Shown here in pieces: positions 1 to 12,297 of a stretch of 64,000 nucleotides of DNA. Numbering within the stretch: position 1 is the first letter of the stretch; each line of letters begins with the position of its first letter. This DNA is from Amphibalanus amphitrite. Lineage: Eukaryota; Arthropoda; Thecostraca; Balanomorpha; Balanidae. A program made the translations under genes and the position numbers. The notes below the pieces were generated by a model. That model searched no databases. It was given only the letters and a program-made list of their open reading frames with translations, and was not told the DNA's origin. The stretch is taken from positions 62,001-126,000 of the forward strand of contig NW_024881674.1 of assembly GCF_019059575.1 (NCBI RefSeq), read 5' to 3'.

Positions 1-409
1 AGGCGGATGACAGGTACTACGAATACCCGTCACGACCCCTACCGGTTGACCTGACCTGATCTGACCCGACCTGGTCTAAACGCTTCACGACATCATCTAT
101 GATCAAAACTAACACGATATTCGTGATCAGCACCCCGGAAAACCCCTTAGCTACCACACTTTACGACTTTCTAACAGGTCCCGATATTCCTGATTTATGG
201 GTCATTGACCTGACCTGGAAGGTCAGCCGATGACCTAGGATCTTAAAATTGGGTATCATTGGCTTCCTTTTGTGACGGGCAACACGCTCGTTTTTTTTCC
301 GCGAAGCTCTAGCTCCATCAGGGGCCAAACGCGAGGGGGGGGGTCGTACCAACCCCCCCCCCCTTGTGCCGTCGAAGGACTCAAAATGGCCTGTGCCGGC
401 GAGGGTTAA
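1..409 (+). mobile_element. Right-end fragment of the TTAA / AGGTCA-rich element family
   Basis: The fragment contains repeated TGACCTGACC-type motifs, then a G-run and a C-run around a short loop (333-363), then a right end reading GGCGAGGGTTAA, with TTAA at 406-409. The element at 38075-39004 has the same end structure. The left part lies outside the window. There is no coding capacity; an open frame on the minus strand here is an accident of the repeat. Confidence 0.55.
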
Positions 410-580
410 GCTGATCCTCAAGTACCTATGTGTTTGTCTCTTCCTTATTGTCGTTTGATAAATTCCATTTATCCTACATGTATCAAATTCCCTTGAAGCC
501 ATCGCAGTACTAATCAGTGGCGAATCCCATGAATCCCAGGGGGAGGTCACATGGGTCATGACTTAGGGCCTGGGGTCACC

Positions 581-1150
581 ACATGCCTGCCAGGAGCACC
601 ACAGGCCTGACAGCCGACAGGGGCACCACAGGCCCGCCAGGGGTATCACAGGCCTAGCAGGGGCATCACGGGCCTGTCAGTGGCACCACAGGCATGTCAA
701 GAGCACCATCGGCCTAGCAAAAGCACTACAGGTCTTCCGGGGGCACCACAGACCTACCAGGGGCACCAGAGGCCTGCCAGGGGCACTATTGGCTTCGCAG
801 GGGAACCACCGGCCTCGCAAGGGCACCATGGACCTGTCAAGGGCACCACAAGCCTGTCGTTGACACTTTAGGATTGTCAGGGGCACCACAAACCTGTCAA
901 GGGCACCTGCGTTCTAACAGGGGCACCACAGGCTCGCCAGGGGCACCACAGACCTGCCAAGGCCCAGGGACATCACAGGCCTAGCAAGGACACCACAGGC
1001 CTGTCAGGGGCACCACGGGCCGGTCAGGGACCATGGGCACCTAAGTCATGTCAGGGCCCACCGTAGGCTTGTCAGGGGGCAGTGTAGGTAGGTACCACAG
1101 TCTTTCCAGGGGCACCAGCGGCCTAGCAGGGGCACCAGTCATCACATGAC
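581..1150. repeat. Degenerate minisatellite, about 20-24 bp unit
   Basis: About 25 diverged units of the form GGGCACCACAGGCCTGCCAG run in tandem. Both strands are partly open because the unit lacks stop codons, so short ORFs here are not evidence of a gene. Confidence 0.8.
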
Positions 1151-1325
1151 TAACCAAAAATAAGGAAAATAAAAAAAACTGAAAATAGGGCACCACCAAC
1201 ATTAAGTGGCCGAAATCCGTTGAGGTTTTAATTTTGGGAATAGGTAAGGGCACCACTTCGATTCTGATGACCCTCCCCTTGGAGTTTTCCCGAATCCGCC
1301 ACTGGTACTAATACATCAAATTTAA

Positions 1326-1400
1326 GGGGGGGCACCTTGCTATTGGTGCCCCCCTTGCAGAATTCAAGGGGGGGCACGGTGCCCCGGTGCCCCCCCCCCC
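1326..1400. repeat. Two G-run/C-run inverted repeats
   Basis: GGGGGGCACC at about 1327-1336 pairs with GGTGCCCCCC at 1345-1354. A second, larger G/C palindrome follows at 1368-1400. Similar hairpins bound the TTAA element family elsewhere in the window, so this may be a remnant end. Confidence 0.5.
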
Positions 1401-1707
1401 GTTCCGCCGCCTATGCATTGAATTGAGTTTTCTTATATTCGTATCTGTCGTTGGGTTTTGTTTCTTTTTCTCCGTCCGACGAATGCAGGGCTTGTTTCGG
1501 TCTAAACCGAATACACGCTGCCAACGTTTCTTTGATAGGAATGTCGGATCGCCTGTAGTGCAGAAGCATTTATCATGTTTGCGTCTTAGCTGAGCTTTAA
1601 GCTCACATCTCTTCTCAGTCTTCTGCATATTTCCTTGTGTGTTTTACCCCATGAAATAATGAATGCTAAATTTGATTTCAGCCCATTGATTAACCACTTA
1701 TAAGCAA

Positions 1708-1765
1708 AAAAAAAAAACAAACAAACAAACAAACAAATAAACAAGCAAACGAATAAACGAACAAC
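1708..1765. repeat. A-rich (AAAC)n simple repeat
   Basis: A poly-A run is followed by repeats of CAAA and CAAAT. It could be a retroposon tail, but no body is recognised beside it. Confidence 0.7.
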
Positions 1766-1770
1766 GGTAA

Positions 1771-3453
1771 AGAGAAGTCAGTGATCAAAATGTGTATCCA
1801 GTAGATCCACTGCCCTGAGGTGAGGCGAGATGGTATGCAATCCGCTCTGTGACTGCTAATTCGTCTAACCGTGAGTTACTTTTTATCCGAGCGCGTGATA
1901 AACTCGTCTGACGGTGATTTAACACTCACTGGGGGATCGCGGCTGGGTGGTAAATGGGCGCAGTGAGCCCTGACCTCCACTCCGGACCCGGCTCCGGTAG
2001 CTCCGGGAGAGCAGTGTCAGTCCATCGCCGGGTGGTGGGTTCGCCGGTCGGTATCGATTGCGCGTTGACTACCGATAGTCATTGATGGTCATTGGTTACC
2101 TATAGTTATTGATAGTCGCCGAGAGTCCCAGATAGTCACCGACAGTCATCGGTCGTGCATCTCTCACTATACCTGTGACTGCTCATTTTAAGCAGGCATG
2201 CATCATATCGCATTTCATATATGCACGGTGCAGCCTCTTCATATTGATGCATAAAACGCAAACCTTGTTGCATAATAAATATATTCAAAAGTGTCGGGCG
2301 TGGTTGCTGATTGCAATGAAACTTTCTTTGATTATATGTGTGGGTAATGCAGTTATCCTATACCTAACCATATCCTTGTATGATATACGATGTGTGATGT
2401 AACATGCATGATAAAGGTGAAGGAACTGATTGTGCGCTAAACCTTAGCAATATTACGCGTCGGTGGAACTTGGGTGGAACTGCTTGTGACGGAATGGGGC
2501 AAACTTCAACAAAACAAACCCATGAGCCCATTAATGCCCTTCGCACGCTGTGAAACCACAGATACGTAAATCAGGCATGCATACTGCACGAGAAGCGATA
2601 CATGCATAGAAGCGATACATACACGCATCGATTTGCTTAATCACTACAAATTGGGCAATTGAAAATGCATTCATTATTGAGATTGCAAATGTAAGAATAT
2701 CAGTACCTGTGTATCAGACAGCACAGCCCGGAAGTAGAAAAAAAACAAATGAAAAGAGTAAGATTATATGAACAATAAAAAGATGAGCGGTAATCGTGCT
2801 AATGGCAGTAGCTACAGTAGCTCACAATAAAACAAACCGTTAGCTTTTTCATATCCCGTGAAGTTTTACCAAATCACGAGAAAGACAGGAGCTGTGCCGG
2901 TGTTTTCAGCAATGAAAGATTTATTCGCTGCTGAAGTTAAGCCTTTGTTCACAGAACTTTCGTCAAAACAAGAAACCAATCGCTCGTCAATTAAACTTCT
3001 TTGTATCTTTTGAGCTCTCACCCCCATCATTTCGGTCACGGCAGACCACACTCTTGAGAAGTTTTCTCAACTTTTTCCCACAATATCATTGGAGGATATT
3101 TTTCAACACACCATCTGCATACAATGCCATTTCCTCAGACTTTAATCAGGATTCGCTCGCACCTTGTTTGACACGAATGAGTCAATTTATCATCCAGCCT
3201 GATATAAACTTCAACAATAACAATATTTCATGCCGTTTTGAAGAGTATTGATAGAGTAAAATATAAAAAGTTACGTTGAACAATATGAATCGGAAATGTC
3301 TGTGCACCTAATCAGCTCAGCATCAACATAAAATGTGTTTATAATATGTATGCGTTCCCATAACAAGAACTGCATAAAACACTAACAGGATAATCTGTTT
3401 ATGATCTTGTCCAGCACTTTGGACGCCTTAGTGACCTGTTTAAAGTGACTCAC
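1771..3453. other. No gene seen; presumed intron of the receptor gene
   Basis: The region is mostly AT-rich. A short tandem repeat of GATAGTCA-like units lies at about 2070-2160. I looked here for minus-strand exons encoding transmembrane segments 6 and 7 of the receptor and found none, so they probably lie left of the window. Confidence 0.5.
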
Positions 3454-3581
3454 CTTTATACCTATGCAGATGTATATGAACATAAGCATCGACATAGGAA
3501 CGATGAAGAAGACGAACGAACTGAAGATGAGAGGCCATTCGTTGGGCATGTAGCAGATTGTCTCCAGAAATATGCCAGAAC
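3454..3581 (-). CDS. Receptor coding exon 4 (ECL2, TM5)
   Basis: Acceptor TTGTTTCAG|GTTCTGG and donor ATAAAG|GTGAGT, ending in phase 0. It reads [10 protein letters not shown] and then TM5 with the proline in FFIVPMSML. It supplies the ECL2 cysteine that would bond with the TM3 cysteine. Confidence 0.85.
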
Positions 3582-6500
3582 CTGAAACAAGGTATCGGTT
3601 ACCTGGAGAATATCACCAATACTCACCTTAGATGACTTGTCTTTTGTTCTAATTGACGAACTGGCTCAACTAAAATACCTTTTAAGCATAAACAACATTC
3701 AGATAAACCATAAAGGCCTTTCAATAAAAGATAAAGATAAAGATAAACAATGTCTTTCAAGTTTTACTGAACACTGTTGATTTTCCGTGTTCAATTAATA
3801 TCTGCTGACATTTAATTGCTAAAATGTGACAGGATTTTTTCCCAGGTGATGCGCTCCGCCCTTCATCTTTACATGTGCCCGAGCATTCAATTGCTAGGGC
3901 AAACATGGCCGCTTCCTTTTTCTCGCCAGAGGTGCCCCCCCCCCTCCCTCCGACCCCTCCCCTGCGTCAGCGATTGGACCGTCGTCGACAGTCAGATCGG
4001 ATCCCCGGCAATCTCTGTCCCAGCTGTGGACCAGCCATGTCGACTGTGGGTCGATGGTGTCAGCGGTCGGTCGCAGCTGTCACGGCCTCTGTTCAGGTCG
4101 TGTCACAGTCCCTGCAGTCAGCTCGTGTTTGGACAGAGTCGAACTGGCGTCAAACAACCTCTGAATCTAAACGCGCGGCCGAATTGACACTGAGAAGCTG
4201 AATGGACTGAACACGGAGACGAGGTGTTTCTGAACCCACCTTTACGGAAGTTGGCTAGTGTTCCACGCACACCCCATTAGAGGATCAATAGGTGAGCACT
4301 TACACGGGAATCTGGGGCGCGGTGCACACGCGTCGTCCCCGGTAACTCGATATTGGCGACCTGTACTCCCAGGAATTATTCAGAATCCCAGAATATTTGC
4401 TCTTAGTAATGTGATATGCGCCGCATTGAGTGCAGTAGGTTTGTCTGGTGTCCTTTGCCTACATGAAAGGTAAGAACATGCATTCATTAATTATTTTGTT
4501 ACTATTGCAAACTCATGCTCGTGCTAGCCTACAAAACCATAAGGAACTCATTGATTGTCAAGCTGAACCCTGGACCCCATTTCTAAAGCTCCCGCGACAA
4601 AATTCTATTGATGCCACAGAGCAATGGCGCCTTTCTTTTTTTTCTCAATGAAACCCTATAACGGTTCGTTCAAAAGCATGTTCTCTGCCGGAGGCGTCGT
4701 CTCCCCAACCGGTATTTACCATTGAGAAACTTGAATTAGCAGGCATCCATTAAGAAAAACACCGACTCACCGCTCCGGGTAGGGACTTAAAGGCATTTCT
4801 CAGACACTCGTTCAAGAAATACTTACCACTTCCATCTCGATTTCTAAAGGTTTTCTGTAGCCTGCAGACTGCGAACTTTTATGTCTAAAGCCTCAGCGCT
4901 CAGAAACTTGCTTATATAAAGTACTTACTGAACAATGTAAGCGTGGTCACTCACCATTGGGGAACTATGTATATTTAGAGGGACGTTCGTGCGCTAGACC
5001 ACTGGCTATTTAAACTCCGTAAGAGCAACTGCACTCACCGCTGGTGAGCGCCGCATGGATAGCCGCCACTCACCGCTGGGGAACTCGATGTAGTGCACGT
5101 CCGTATAGAAGGCGAAGGGGGCCGCCGCCAGCAGCGAGAGCACCCACACGCCCACGATGATACGCGTGGCCCTCCGTCTTCCGGCCATCGTGTACGACAG
5201 CAGCGGATGACAGATGGCGAGGTAGCGCTCCAAACTGAACGCCACTATTATCAGTGCCGACACGTACGATGTCCTGTCGGGGAGAAGGGTGTCTTGTTAG
5301 CGCCTCGGGCAGACACCTGTGGAGGGTTGTAGGCGCCCGAGACGAGTAGGGTGGTGTACATAGGGTGACTGGCACGGGTGAGGTGTTCAAGGGCGAGGTA
5401 CAGGTGCGGTGTTTATCGCTTCAGCTTTGGATTACATAAAAGGTGTAGTAAATTGTTACAACTCACAATGAAGCAAAGCGATGTGGAAAATAAAAAAAAC
5501 TATTTTAACAATCCCTCTCTTCGCTGTTTTTTTTTTTGTTAAAGTTTATCAATAGAGCTCAGCAGCCAGTGATTGCGTACAAGTTAACTCGTTTTTACTA
5601 AAGAAAAAGTCTCATTATATGTGCAATTGATTATTGCAGGCACGTCGTAATATTATCGATATCGTATATGTCATTTTGGTAGGTACATAGCTCAAGCTGC
5701 GGATTTCGCTGTGAACAACAGTGTTTACCTGTATTCACCACCAAAAACTGAGGCAAAGCAGTTCGCATTCGACATCTTATTGAAATTCCACAGATGCTCC
5801 TGCCGTAAATTGCAGCAACAGCCTGGCATAATCACCGCGATTCACTCGTAGCTCCTCCGCGGCTTTAAAGAGTCCACATTGACACAAACGATGCCGGCGC
5901 CGGCTCTTGAGTCTCCCATTCCTCGCGCGTGGCTCGGCGAAGCGCCGGGGCGGGGTTGGATGACGGGGAGCGACGCCAGGTCACGTGCGGCGGGTGTCTT
6001 CCAAGGTGAAAACACGCCCGCTGTCACGACTGCCACCTCCGCGGGAGACTGTGATTACAGCAGCTCCTCCGGGGAGAGCCGAGACGTGAGATGAAAAACA
6101 TCGCCGCCTCGGCGCTCCGCCGGTCTAACACAGCTCCGCCGTGTCGAGGCATGTGATCGGCTGGATTTGGTGGAAAATAACAACCAAGTATGTCGAACCT
6201 CATTTATATTGTGTGGATGAGGTAGTGCAACAAAACGCTTTGAGCAGAAACGGGGGGAGGATTTTGGTTATGAGAATAACATGATTATCTCATTAGCCGG
6301 GATCTGAGGTGGCTTTGATGTTGAGCTCGGTGAGATAATGAGATCAGTCAACGTGTGCGGAGTAGGTACTCACATCTCGGAGATGAGGGCGCGTATTTTG
6401 CAGAGCGGCCGTCCCAGGGCCCACGGGTACTGGCGCCAGTACACCTTCAGGTCGTTGGGCAGTCCTGTAGTGGATCGCATGGGGTCAGACCACGCAACGG

Positions 6501-8989
6501 CTTACCATTCACAACGGGCGGAAATAACCATGCAGTAACGCATAAGCCATTTGCGGTAATATCTGCCATGGAACGGGATCATTGATTATTGACATTCATC
6601 AGTGGGCATTAGATGATATTGAACGCTTACATAACCACTTCAGCTGTGTTGCTGGATGTAATAATTTAGGCCTTTACTGAAGGAAATGGCATTGGAAGTG
6701 GTATTTCACTTCCCCTTCATTGCACTAAATGAAACGATCCTCTTGAACGTAACACTAACCATGCAAGATATACGAGAGCCATGCATGATTTTACGTCTCG
6801 TCGGTCTTGCATGATTCCTTTCCATTGAACGCGGCGCAAATGGAGTGGAAAATTTTCTGTGAATGAGGAGAATGTGTTGAAGTAATTCCCCATTGACCAG
6901 CATGCTCATTGTGCACACTGCACAATTCATTGTCTTATCCCGCGCACCGACAGGGGGCGGATATCCGCCCCCCTGAGGTTTTTCGCGAATAGCGGGAAAA
7001 CCGCGGCGCGTAGCGCCGCGAAATTTGGTATGACTATTCCCTCATCAATTTTACACATGGTGTGCAAGTTTGAACCTCCTACCTTTTAAGGTCAGGTCAC
7101 CAGGTCACTTTGAATGACCCAACCTCAAGTCACTTTTTTGCAACTTTGTCACCGTGCCAGAGCTACAGTAGATGTCCGAGGCCTTTGAAAATCGCAGGAT
7201 GTTATAAGGTCATTAGTAGCTACAATTTGTATATCTCGGAATTTTGATATCGGTGACCTAAGGTCAGGTCAATTTCGCGACCTCCCCATTATAAGTCAAT
7301 AGGGGAAAAATCAACTCCCTGTTTTTACCACTAAAACGGGTCGGAATGGCCCCATATACCACACATGACTTCATATACGATCAACCTTCACTACCTTGAG
7401 GTCTGTTTTGCTGTTGGGCAGCTGTGAGGTCATGTGACGTCATCAAAGGTCACCAAAGGTTTTTGGCCAATAACTCCGTACAGGAACAAGATACAGCCGC
7501 GTGGATGGTCTCATTGTGTTCAGCTCGTCAAGACGCATCGAATGATATACATGATGACCTCGAGGGCACGTGACCTGAGGTCAACCTTTGACCTTGACCT
7601 TCCGAGGTCAACATATATATCATTCGATGCGGATTGACGAGAGGATCACGATGATGCCCTTAGTTTGTTCCTATCTTGACTAATTCGAAAGCTATTCGAG
7701 AAAAACTCTCCATATCTAGCGCCGCCATTTTGACTTTTTCGACCCCTGTGACGTCATCTTTGACCTGACCTGAAAATGACCTTTGTAAAAATTGTAGATC
7801 TTGACCGTGCGTATCCGATGCCGTTTACCGCTTGTCGCTATCTTGCTTGGTTCTCGAGATCTCAGGGGGGGCGGTCATCCGCCCCCCCCCCCTCCCGTCG
7901 GTGCGAAGTTGGCGCAGACCCCCGTCGGTGCGCGGGTTATATTTCTCACAAGTTTTTGCGCTAAGGGCCTGTAGGCCTGAACATTCCAATTTTCGTTGAC
8001 TGTTTTAACAATATATAAAATAATTCGATCATTTTGATTCCCGATGCACTGGAAACCACGGATCATAAGGTCACGGCGAAATGGTCATCCTGGCTCGTCG
8101 GATGAAGCCGCTGGCCGCTGGGATTATGGGCAGTCGACGTTTAGAGCCTGGTTAATATCAGACTCACTTCCGCTATTGATGCTATACCGCTTGGGGACAA
8201 CCGCCGTGAGAGACCATGATTGTATGTAGATGACCATCTGAGACTGAGCGACAGCGTTCGCTACGGATGTAAGTACATACTAGGACTGAGAAGGGCCACA
8301 TTTATTTCTATATTTGCAAGTGAATTTTCTTGCGTAGTAATCCTAGCCAATAAATACAAGTTTGGTACACATGTATGAATGTCAACACCTATTGCAGCTT
8401 TTTATTTGAATTGTATCGTGTTTCTCCAGCATAGCACTCCAGCAGCAGCACTGCTTTTGCACTTGAAGAGCCCGTCTTGTTTTGAGTATCACCCATTCCT
8501 AGTACGAGTGCCTCCCTTGGCTTCATTTCAACTTGCTATTGCCCGCCCCTCTCGACCATTTCAACAACCACCGTGTACCACAATTATCTCGTCCCAGCAA
8601 TCTCAGCACTATACGGGTTATTTAGTGAAGTAATCTAGCCGTCCCCGTCCCTCCCGTCCCCTGTCCCCCGCCCAGTTCTCACCTAGCACGAGCACGGTGA
8701 GGTCGGCCACCGCCAGACTGAAGAGGTAGAAGTTGGTAGCTGTCTGCAGTGCCGGGTGACGGAAGATCACCAGACACACGGCCACGTTCCCGATCACGCC
8801 CGTGACGAAGATGAGGGCGTACACCACAGTGATGGGCAGCACCACGTCTAGTGGAAGCTCCTGCGGCCCGATGGTCCGACGAAGGAAGCTGGCTGCGTCT
8901 TCAGTGACCGTCGCGGGTGAGGTGGAGATGTTCCAGCCCCCGTCGCCCCCGTCTCCTCCTCCGGAATCGCTGGCAGACGCCGCGTCCAT
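3454..8989 (-). CDS. Pyrokinin/CAPA-type (neuromedin-U-like) neuropeptide GPCR, 5' part in four exons
   Basis: This is a class A G-protein-coupled receptor at the plasma membrane that would bind a C-terminally amidated PRX-amide-type neuropeptide. Exons on the minus strand are 8989-8683, 6464-6374, 5273-5074 and 3581-3454. All have GT-AG introns and compatible phases, giving 242 codons. The N-terminus carries an N-glycosylation site (NISTS). TM1 includes [12 protein letters not shown]2 [15 protein letters not shown], and TM3 the conserved block [20 protein letters not shown], with ERY in place of DRY, followed by LAICHPL. TM4 and TM5 (ending IYICIGIK) follow. The SEMTSYVS...[10 protein letters not shown] block is diagnostic of pyrokinin, CAPA and neuromedin U receptors. 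TM6, TM7 and the tail are missing because the gene runs off the left edge. The exact ligand subtype cannot be decided. The start ATG sits in a strong context (GCCATGG). Confidence 0.88.
5074..5273 (-). CDS. Receptor coding exon 3 (TM3 to ECL2)
   Basis: Acceptor CCGACAG|GACATCG completes a split ATG (Met) codon. The exon contains the ERY motif, ICL2, TM4 and the start of ECL2, and ends CCCAGCG|GTGAGT. Confidence 0.9.
5842..6090. other. GC-rich patch inside a receptor intron
   Basis: A CpG-rich stretch in AT-rich intronic DNA. Open frames exist on both strands but no convincing splice pair or protein family is seen. It could be an internal promoter or an unrecognised exon. Confidence 0.25.
6374..6464 (-). 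CDS. Receptor coding exon 2 (ECL1, start of TM3)
   Basis: Acceptor CTACAG|GACTGCCC and donor GAGAT|GTGAGT. It reads [20 protein letters not shown] and then the TM3 cysteine and ALISE. It is 91 bp long and joins exon 1 through a split glycine codon. Confidence 0.88.
6939..7936. mobile_element. TTAA / AGGTCA-rich element, copy 1 (TTAT target duplication)
   Basis: Ends are CCCGCGCACCGACAGGGG on the left and its inverted counterpart CCCGTCGGTGCGCGGG on the right. Direct TTAT copies flank it at 6935-6938 and 7937-7940. A 4-bp TTAN duplication next to CCC...GGG ends is piggyBac-like. Inside are a GCGGCGCG/CGCGCCGC hairpin, subterminal G-run/C-run hairpins and many AGGTCA/TGACCT motifs. No transposase is encoded. 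It lies in the receptor intron between exons 1 and 2. Confidence 0.75.
8683..8989 (-). CDS. Receptor coding exon 1 (N-terminus, TM1, TM2)
   Basis: Starts at ATG 8989 and ends CTAG|GTGAGA, leaving one base of a glycine codon. It encodes the extracellular tail, TM1 and TM2. Confidence 0.88.
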
Positions 8990-9086
8990 GGCTGGATGGA
9001 AATGGAACGATGCGTTGACGACGAGACGTCAGAGAGCGGTGGGATGGAACAAGCGCTGATGTGTGGCGATTTGTCTGAGAGATGAA
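8990..9086 (-). other. Receptor 5'UTR part of exon 1
   Basis: A clear minus-strand acceptor (TTTTACAG|ATTCATC) lies 97 bp upstream of the start codon, which implies at least one further non-coding exon to the right. Confidence 0.5.
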
Positions 9087-10199
9087 TCTGTAAAACAGGG
9101 AGAGAATGGTCAGATTTTGGGATAGTGACGCGCATTGAAAAGATGGGGTGATACAACCAATTCGTGTACATATTTATTGTTTATTGTGTATTCGTGTACA
9201 TGCATTTATAAATGCATGAGGCTTCAAAGAGTACGTTCGCTTCTGGTCCCCAGCTGTGCGCTGTTCACAATATTTTCTTTGAAAAATACCTTCCAGTCGG
9301 TATGCATCCAGTGTTGCAAGAAAAGTCTATATGTTCGGGGAAAATATCCTGTCAATAGACAAATTTATGAGTTTTCTGTGAAGAACTTTCGTTTTTATGA
9401 GAAAAGCTTTGCATTGTTTGATCATCGCTAGAAGCTTACGCACAGTGTGCGTTGAATGAAATTGATTCGTTCCGGTGAGAGCATTTTATAGGGCAAGTTG
9501 TGGTAAAACACGACCAACAGATTGATCATAATTCATAATTCACGATTAATGTTCATCTTGAGAAGTTTGAATAATGTTTTATGACGAGATGGGCTTGACA
9601 AAGTTGGTTGAATGGAGACAGAGATGTGACTTATCAAATGATCAATTCAAATTTGGGTAAGAAGGGGAAGACTTGCGTGACTTTGTTGTTGATACTATTG
9701 TCTGTCAGTTTTTTTTTTACTTCTTTTGCTATTCCAGAAGATGAAACAACACTTTCGCTAGGTTGAAAGCGTCGTGAAAGCATTTCACAAAGTTTCCACC
9801 TCTGAGATAGGCTCCTGTTTATTTTTATCTTTGATAACCTGCTAGTGGAAGCCAGGCATGTTCGGTTTCTGTCATGCTTGTCAGGTCTGCCAACAACGTT
9901 CTTCACGCTCCCGTTTGCAGCTTAAAAAGAAGCGTTCTTCTGTGTTTATTTTGAGTGGGGATGAGAGAACCGCCTTGTCGATCTGAACTGATAAGAGCAA
10001 AGCAAAGCAAAAAAAAAAAAAAAAAAAACGCTGATAGCAAAAGTCATGCTTTCTACAAACGAATGCCGAAACGCTGCCTGAACTGAAAGACCAGCGAAAT
10101 GCATTTCCTACTTGGTTTCTATAAGCTACTCTTGTCTCGAAGAAGCTTGGTGTAATTGCGCATTCTAGTGCCAGCTTGATTCATCCAGTCTGTTTCCAC
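9087..10199. other. No gene seen
   Basis: AT-rich DNA with a poly-A tract at 10004-10028 preceded by AAAGC repeats. Presumed 5' intron of the receptor gene. Confidence 0.4.
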
Positions 10200-10900
10200 T
10201 CAGTTTGAAGTCTTATCTATGGACTGCGACAACCCCTGCCTTTCGTCGGCGACTGCTCCGTCGACTGAACTCCTCTGATCTCGGCGACGACAGCCGACAG
10301 TCGCGTCGACGGGCTGTGTCGCGACGGGCCGTCCTGCCGAGACAGCTCGGCTGACGCTGACGTCCGCCGGTGCCGCGGCCGGGGCCAAATCGGACGGCCG
10401 CCCTCCCCAGCTCCGGCAGTCGCGTGCCGCGGCCGGATCAGTGCCGGCGGCGTGCCGAAGCACGGCCGAGGGGGGGGGGCGGGCACGGGTCTGGGAGGGG
10501 TATGGCTGTGGAGGGGGGGGGGGGGGGGCTGGGGCGGGCACGGGCCTGGCTCTGGGGCGGCTCAGGCCGGGTCAGGTCCGGACGGAGTCACGCCCGGGGC
10601 GGGGCCGGAGCCGTCGCGCACAGCCCTGATGACCTCCGGCCGGATGCGGGGCCGACTTGGCGCGCGAGCCCGGCGCTCCGGCGCCTCTCTCGTCCCGAGG
10701 AACGTACCGGTCGCTGACGAGGTTCGTAACGGCCCCGGCTGACACGCGCAGGCCGAAAAATGGCCTGTCAGTCGGTAACAGACGCCGCCACTTTGGCGCG
10801 CGCCGAACCTCGTGCGCCGTCTCGGAGGTGCTGTTGTAGGCGACGCCGGCTAAAATTGGCCCGTCCGGTGGCCCGTGTGGGTGGGGCGGCGGGCGGTATC
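10200..10900. promoter_or_regulatory. GC-rich CpG island, candidate receptor promoter or 5' exon
   Basis: A 700-bp block of very high GC and CpG with G-runs (about 10470-10530). It lies upstream of the receptor with respect to its transcription, where a spliced 5'UTR exon is expected. Long overlapping ORFs on both strands reflect base composition. No TATA box or donor site was placed with confidence. Confidence 0.3.
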
Positions 10901-11825
10901 CGCGAAATGAATGGCTACACCGCGCACTGCAAGAATATTGGGTACCCCATTCGGACGATTGGCCAACCCTGCGAAAGGTCGCGAAACAGCGATGGAACGG
11001 GCGTGAACTACCCAGCAGTTGTTGGCGACAAGCTGACGTAACTATACATATGTAGACCATAGACAGGTAACCAACCTTCACAGCTTCGTTTTATGGTATT
11101 TACTATATTGCTTTTCTTTTCTTGGGAGTGGTTTTATTTCTTATCTTTCGAAAAGACTCCTTGTTGAAGTTTATGAATAGTCTTGACAACCCCTCTCCTT
11201 ATGAAGCCGCTCTTTTGAGTCGATCCTGTCTCTCAAGTTTGCGAGATCGGCTTTTTCGTGAAATGACGTCCCGCTGAAGAGTTCCGACGGAATGGTGGCG
11301 GGCTCGGATCGCTGTTCGTTTGATTGGGCTCTTTTTGCGTTTATCTCGGCTCTAAAGATTGCAGCCGTCAGCACTTCGACATCGTAGAAGTGGTTATCTG
11401 AATGATGTGCCGTGTAGCTGGTTCTTCAATATTCATTTTAAATTGCTTATTTTTACCCATACATGGCCTCAGCTCTGATGCTTGCTATTCAGGTTCCCTT
11501 TCAGTTGTATGCTTATTGTCAGGGCTTTGGAGTCGTGGTAGCGTTGCTCCGACTTCGACTTCAACTCGGCTTAAGGTCGGCTCCGACTCTGGGTCAGCGT
11601 CAACAGACCCGGAGTTGTTTTAGGTCTTACATTAGGTCTTGTGTTAAAGGTAGGTATGTGAAGACTGCTGTTTTCCCTAGCGTTTTAGACGATTTGGAAT
11701 GCTCAATATGTGCACGTTTGTTTATCTTATTTGTACCGTTAATCTTATTTGTACCTTAGCAAAAGTGCTAATTTTGTCAAGACTGTGTAATTTGATGTCC
11801 TGCGACTTTAGCCATAAATGACCGT
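10901..11825. other. No gene seen
   Basis: Mixed-composition DNA. A short run of GACTCC-like motifs at about 11540-11610 recurs near 18940 and 59170. Confidence 0.35.
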
Positions 11826-11939
11826 TTAGGCCCCCGTTGCCCGCGCCACTATCACCAAGCGTTCGCCTCAGTTGGCTGTCAGCGGCCGAAACCACTCGCG
11901 TCGGCTCGTTTGTAGGGTAGGACGGCCCCTAAAAAACGC
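11826..11939. repeat. 114-bp direct repeat, copy 1
   Basis: From TTAGGCCCCCGTTGCC to CTAAAAAACGC. It matches 12298-12411 essentially exactly. Confidence 0.85.
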
Positions 11940-12042
11940 ACCGACGGAGTGATAACGACGAGGTATATGGTCGGGATTAAGGATATGCAGGTTTGACGAA
12001 TCTCGAAGTCGCATCTATTAAATAGGTGAGGGTGGGTGGGAA

Positions 12043-12297
12043 ACTTCTCGCCCACTCTCTGCTTCACTCGCCGTCCGTCGCAGTCGACGACTGCCGTTCG
12101 CGCCTCTCGGCTCTGCTGCCAGCGGCGCGCCCGTTCCTACACTCCCCTTCGCACCACCCCTAGTCAGGGTCTGCTCCGCGTCTGTCGGCGGGGTGATTTA
12201 TCTGTCTCCGACCCCCGTCTCCCTTTGCTCCGGTCACGTTCAGTGGCGCCCGGGCAGGGTCCTAACCTTCCATAGCCGCGTCGCCGCTATGAGTTGA
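12043..12297. repeat. 255-bp dispersed repeat, copy 1
   Basis: Runs from ACTTCTCGCCCACTC to GCTATGAGTTGA and is essentially identical to 18016-18270. It contains TGGCGCCCGGGCAGG, which resembles a tRNA primer-binding site downstream of a retrotransposon LTR, but no TG...CA LTR pair or polymerase is visible. An open frame through it is not a recognised protein. Confidence 0.8.

Noticed and set aside
2866..3051. Missing receptor exon (TM6-TM7)
   Set aside because: The frames here show no hydrophobic segment or CWXP/NPXXY-type motif on the minus strand.
10572..11081. 169-codon minus-strand ORF over the GC island
   Set aside because: No recognisable family; overlapping open frames on both strands indicate absence of stops through GC bias.
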